Shown here: one piece after another, positions 14,489 to 16,829 of the stretch
How the letters are laid out: every line of letters begins with the position of its first letter
How positions within the stretch are numbered: position 1 is the first letter of the stretch
Source of the DNA: Helicobacteraceae bacterium
GTDB taxonomy: Bacteria; Campylobacterota; Campylobacteria; Campylobacterales; Sulfurimonadaceae
NCBI GenBank assembly: GCA_015488855.1
Contig: WFMY01000262.1
Location: 1 to 16,829, forward strand
DNA: 16,829 nucleotides
Direction of reading: 5' to 3'
Translations under genes and position numbers: made by a program
The notes under the pieces: generated by a model
Databases searched by the model: none
What the model was told of the DNA's origin: nothing
Seen by the model: only the letters and a program-made list of their open reading frames with translations

Positions 14489-15084
14489 TGGCAGATTTAT
14501 TTAAAGATAAAGCAAAAGTATGGGATAGTGGTAGCATAAGAGTCAATGGTGCTAAAAAGATAGCAGATGAAATAAGAAAAGAGTTTAAACTTCATAAACA
14601 GATGCAAATATTGGACTTTGGTGTAGGTACTGGACTTCTTGGTTTTGATATAGCTAGTTCAGTTGGACAGGTGTATGGTGTAGACATTTCAGCAGAGATG
14701 ATAAGTAAATTACAAGAAAAGAATACTCCAGAACTACAAATCATAACATATACTCAAGATATCATCAAAGAGCCTCTTAAGCAGGTTTTCGATGGTGTTG
14801 TCTCCTCTATGACACTCCATCACATAGAGTATTCTAAAGATTTTTTTGACACTATTTATAATAACCTTAAAGATGGAGGTTTTATAGCTATTGCTGACTT
14901 ACAAGCAGAGGATGGAACCTTCCATTCTGACAATACTGGAGTATTTCACTTTGGATTTGAAAAAGATGCACTCATCAAAATAGCCCAAGAGAGTGGTTTT
15001 AAAAATGTAGCATTTAAAAATATTAATACGATAAAAAAACCACAAAAAGATTTTGGAATTTTTCTACTTACTGCTATAAAATAG
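14488..15084 (+). CDS. Class I SAM-dependent methyltransferase, substrate unknown
   Basis: A 198-residue soluble protein with the Rossmann methyltransferase fold. Motif I, ILDFGVGTGLLG at 41-52, binds SAM; VYGVDIS at about 63-69 holds the acidic strand-2 residue; the motif IV region reads VSSMTLHHIE near 106-115, and GGFIAIADL is the following strand. It resembles small-molecule (UbiE/COQ5-like) methyltransferases more than rRNA or protein ones. I chose ATG 14488, overlapping the upstream stop by one base and preceded by AGGA, rather than the in-frame TTG at 14470 inside the MBL gene. Its stop is two bases from the stop of the convergent hotdog gene. Substrate is unknown. Confidence 0.88.
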   Translation: MADLFKDKAKVWDSGSIRVNGAKKIADEIRKEFKLHKQMQILDFGVGTGLLGFDIASSVGQVYGVDISAEMISKLQEKNTPELQIITYTQDIIKEPLKQVFDGVVSSMTLHHIEYSKDFFDTIYNNLKDGGFIAIADLQAEDGTFHSDNTGVFHFGFEKDALIKIAQESGFKNVAFKNINTIKKPQKDFGIFLLTAIK

Positions 15085-15086
15085 AA

Positions 15087-15605
15087 TTACCCTTCATCTA
15101 CAAGATGAAGTTTAAGGACATGTCTCTCAGTTACAACAGTTTTAAATTCCCCTTCAAAGACTTTGATATCAAAGACATACCCAACTACGCTTACATGTCT
15201 TTTCCTTCCCTCTTTATTTCGCACAGTTGCTTTAATATTGACAATATCACCAAGCCTCACTGGAGATAAAAACTGACAGTTACTTGCGACTAAAACAACA
15301 TTTTTCTCATTGACAGCAGCCATTGCAGCATAATCTGCTGCACTAAAGATAAAACCACTATGGACTAGACCTTTCTCATCGGCGAGCATTTCTGGTATGG
15401 TTCTTAAACTTAAATCCAAGACACCTTTTTCAATTTTTTCTATTCTTCCACAAAGTTCATTATCAATTTTTTCATGAGTATTGATCAGTATCTCTTCTTC
15501 ATTGAGGTATTCTTCTATCTCTAAACTACCATCATTTAGATCATTCTTTTCTTGTTCTTTTTCTTGTTCTTTTTCTTGTTCTTTTTTTTGTTCTTCATCC
15601 ATCAT
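15087..15605 (-). CDS. Hotdog-fold thioesterase-like protein with an EQEK-repeat N-terminus
   Basis: A 172-residue protein in two parts. Residues 1-40 are a charged low-complexity leader with EQEK repeated three times, probably a disordered or coiled region. Residues about 45-170 look like a hotdog domain: a central helix with HSGFIFSAADYAAMAA (82-97) packed against strands such as VVLVASNCQFLSPVRLGD and HVSVVGYVFDIKVF. The pattern is like PaaI-type acyl-CoA thioesterases and the effector domain of FapR, but no DNA-binding domain is present. His82 and Asp91 are candidate active-site residues. The start overlaps the cmoB stop; either ATG 15605 or ATG 15602 could be used, with AAGGA just upstream. 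Substrate is unknown. Confidence 0.75.
   Translation of the reverse strand: MMDEEQKKEQEKEQEKEQEKNDLNDGSLEIEEYLNEEEILINTHEKIDNELCGRIEKIEKGVLDLSLRTIPEMLADEKGLVHSGFIFSAADYAAMAAVNEKNVVLVASNCQFLSPVRLGDIVNIKATVRNKEGRKRHVSVVGYVFDIKVFEGEFKTVVTERHVLKLHLVDEG
15092..15110. terminator. Perfect 8-base-pair hairpin at a convergent gene junction
   Basis: CTTCATCT-ACA-AGATGAAG is a perfect inverted repeat with a three-base loop, starting eight bases after the methyltransferase stop and lying inside the last codons of the hotdog gene. The two stops are only two bases apart, so a two-way terminator would have to overlap coding DNA. There is only a short T run after it in either direction, so strong intrinsic termination is doubtful. 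Confidence 0.35.
15551..15589. repeat. 12-base tandem repeat, three perfect units plus a partial one
   Basis: CTTGTTCTTTTT is repeated exactly at 15551-15562, 15563-15574 and 15575-15586, followed by a degenerate partial unit. It codes for the EQEK repeats of the hotdog protein. The last unit runs into eight consecutive T (15582-15589), eight A on the coding strand close to the start codon. Unit gain or loss keeps the reading frame; slippage in the A8 tract would not. Confidence 0.9.
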
Positions 15606-16489
15606 TTATCCTTCAATAATCTTACATAAACTCTTTGTGGAGCTGGGTAACCCTCAATAGTCTTAGTCTCGTCTTGAGGGTCTAGAAAGTCTTCTAAGGA
15701 CTGTCCCTCAATCCAGTCTGTCTTTCTTTGCTCATCTGCATCTGTTTTGGAGGTTTCTAAAACTTCAAAACTATCAAACCCTGCTCGTAAACACCAATGT
15801 TTCAATGCTTTTATAGTTGGTACAAAATATATATTTGGTATCTTTGAGTAAGAAGACGCTGGGCATAATGCCATCTCCTCCTCTCCCTCTATATAAAAAG
15901 TATCAAGTATCACTTCACCTTTTTTATCTAAACCTTTGAACAACTGTTTAAGCATTGCTACAGGATCACTTCTATGATATAGCACTCCTAAACAAAAGAT
16001 TGTATCAAACTTTTCTTCGTAAAACTCCACATGCTCGACACCTAAGAGTTCATAAACGATATCGCTCTTCACAAAGTGATTTATCAGATCAAACTGTGTC
16101 TTATACAAAGGTGATGGATCAAATCCCACTAAGCGTTTTGGCTTATCCTCAAGCATTCGAAACATATAGTAACCATTGTTACACCCTATATCGGCAACTC
16201 TTTTATCTTTTAAATTAAAATGTTTACGAAGGAGGTTATATTTGATATTACTTTGCCATTCTGCATCAATAAATATATCAAAAAGTTGAAAAGGACCTTT
16301 TCTCCAAGGCATCATCATTCTTGTGATTTCAAGTAAACCCTCAGGTCTCTTACCATCTATCGACACTATATCTGTAACGGAAATAGTGCAGGGTACATCT
16401 TCAAGGCTATTGAGTGCATCATGCAGAGGCTTAATATTTTTCCAAGTCATCCATTTTTTTCGTTCATTTCGTAATTTTTGTAAGTCCAT
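15602..16489 (-). CDS. cmoB: tRNA U34 carboxymethyltransferase
   Basis: Transfers a carboxymethyl group from carboxy-SAM to 5-hydroxyuridine at tRNA position 34, giving cmo5U and wider wobble decoding. The 295 residues are near the size expected for epsilonproteobacterial forms and a little shorter than E. coli CmoB (about 320), mostly at the N-terminus. PWRKGPFQLF at 61-70 and IDAEWQS just after it are family signatures; the cofactor loop is VADIGCNNGYYMFRM at about 98-112, then GFDPSPLYKTQF. LGVLYHRSDP and the C-terminal YPAPQRVYVRL also match. CmoA, which makes carboxy-SAM, is not in the window. The stop overlaps the ATG of the hotdog gene (ATGATG), so these two form an operon. Confidence 0.95.
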   Translation of the reverse strand: MDLQKLRNERKKWMTWKNIKPLHDALNSLEDVPCTISVTDIVSIDGKRPEGLLEITRMMMPWRKGPFQLFDIFIDAEWQSNIKYNLLRKHFNLKDKRVADIGCNNGYYMFRMLEDKPKRLVGFDPSPLYKTQFDLINHFVKSDIVYELLGVEHVEFYEEKFDTIFCLGVLYHRSDPVAMLKQLFKGLDKKGEVILDTFYIEGEEEMALCPASSYSKIPNIYFVPTIKALKHWCLRAGFDSFEVLETSKTDADEQRKTDWIEGQSLEDFLDPQDETKTIEGYPAPQRVYVRLLKDK

Positions 16490-16543
16490 TTTATTCTTTT
16501 AATATAATTATTTTACTATAATTGTATCTAAAAAAGGGATTGA
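16490..16543. promoter_or_regulatory. Compact divergent promoter region between cmoB and the CDF gene
   Basis: Only 54 bases separate the two divergent start codons. On the plus strand TATAAT occurs at 16517-16522 (21 bases before the CDF ATG) and at 16503-16508. On the minus strand TACAAT at 16526-16521 is a possible -10 for cmoB. The candidate -10 boxes overlap, so the two promoters may compete. No clear operator is visible. Confidence 0.4.
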
Positions 16544-16829
16544 ATGAGTATTGAAAAAAGAGCTACTGTTGTATCTTCTAGTGTTGCTGCACTCCTTGTA
16601 ATTATAAAGATGAGCATAGGTATTATGAGTGGATCCATTGCTGTACTTGCTTCTGCCATTGACTCTATGCTTGATTTTATTGTTTCTCTTTTTAACTATT
16701 ATGCCCTCAATGCCTCTCAAAAAGCACCTGATGAGAGTTTTAACTTTGGAAGAAATAAGATAGAACCACTTGCCGCTGTTATAGAAGGCACAGTGATATC
16801 TCTCTCTGCCTTATTTATCTTGTTTGAAG
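16544..16829 (+). CDS. Cation diffusion facilitator (CDF) transporter, cut off by the window edge
   Basis: The first 95 residues of a CDF-family divalent metal exporter. My translation starts MSIEKRATVVSSSVAALLVI. Transmembrane helix 1 spans about residues 8-30 and helix 2 about 34-52, with the metal-site pattern DSMLD (Asp39, Asp43), matching the DxxxD of helix 2 in FieF. The following FNFGRNKIEPLAAVIEG is the typical loop and start of helix 3. GGGA-type ribosome site (AAAAGGGATTGA) lies directly before the ATG. Full family length is about 290-300 residues, so roughly two thirds are missing. Zn, Fe or Mn export is typical of the family; which metal cannot be told. Confidence 0.9.
   Translation, partial: MSIEKRATVVSSSVAALLVIIKMSIGIMSGSIAVLASAIDSMLDFIVSLFNYYALNASQKAPDESFNFGRNKIEPLAAVIEGTVISLSALFILFE

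Noticed and set aside
16508..16720. Minus-strand open frame of 70 codons at the right edge
   Set aside because: Antisense to the CDF transporter start, which has a ribosome site and conserved DxxxD motif.
1..16829. Mobile elements, phage, CRISPR array, tRNA or rRNA genes
   Set aside because: No transposase, integrase, repeat-spacer pattern or cloverleaf-like sequence was seen, and gene-free space is too small to hold most of them.

Overview
This AT-rich window looks like chromosomal housekeeping DNA from a member of the Campylobacterota (epsilonproteobacteria), most likely a Sulfurimonas- or Sulfurovum-like organism. The clues are protein content and gene order. There is a UbiD-type decarboxylase of the futalosine (menaquinone) pathway, a C5-pathway hemA, and a small protein resembling H. 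pylori HP0242. The order hemC ... proS - hemA - polyprenyl synthase - hypothetical - HP0242-like matches the H. pylori HP0237-HP0242 neighbourhood as I remember it. I see no phage genes, insertion sequences, CRISPR arrays or RNA genes.

Layout. At the left edge argH (3' end cut off) and a small lysine-rich monohaem cytochrome c lie on the minus strand, each with its own candidate promoter. From 13762 down to 1843 there is a nearly unbroken minus-strand run of 13 genes: nadE, a DegT-fold protein, lpxK, argB, an HP0242-like protein, a secreted hypothetical, ispB, hemA, proS, fxsA, a Dsb-like thioredoxin-fold protein, hemC and mqnL. Gaps run from a 47-base overlap to a 47-base spacer, so this is probably one long transcription unit with possible internal promoters. 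A 132-base divergent region at 13763-13894 separates it from a plus-strand pair, an MBL-fold hydrolase and a class I methyltransferase. That pair converges on a minus-strand pair, cmoB and a hotdog-fold protein, with only two bases between the stop codons. At the right edge a cation diffusion facilitator gene starts divergently from cmoB and is cut off. No gene-free stretch exceeds 132 bases.

How the genes relate. The run mixes cofactor and envelope supply: NAD (nadE), lipid A (lpxK), arginine (argB, with argH nearby), quinone side chain and ring (ispB, mqnL), haem (hemA, hemC) and a translation enzyme (proS). The Dsb-like protein and the cytochrome fit a respiratory, cytochrome-rich periplasm.

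Points most worth a second look. ProS has a type-1-like body but lacks the large INS editing domain, keeping two CxxC pairs about 35 residues apart. The DegT-fold protein between nadE and lpxK has Met where the PLP-binding Lys (or the His of the ColD/E1 dehydrases) should be. I found no convincing new multi-gene system; these two proteins are the strongest unusual signals.
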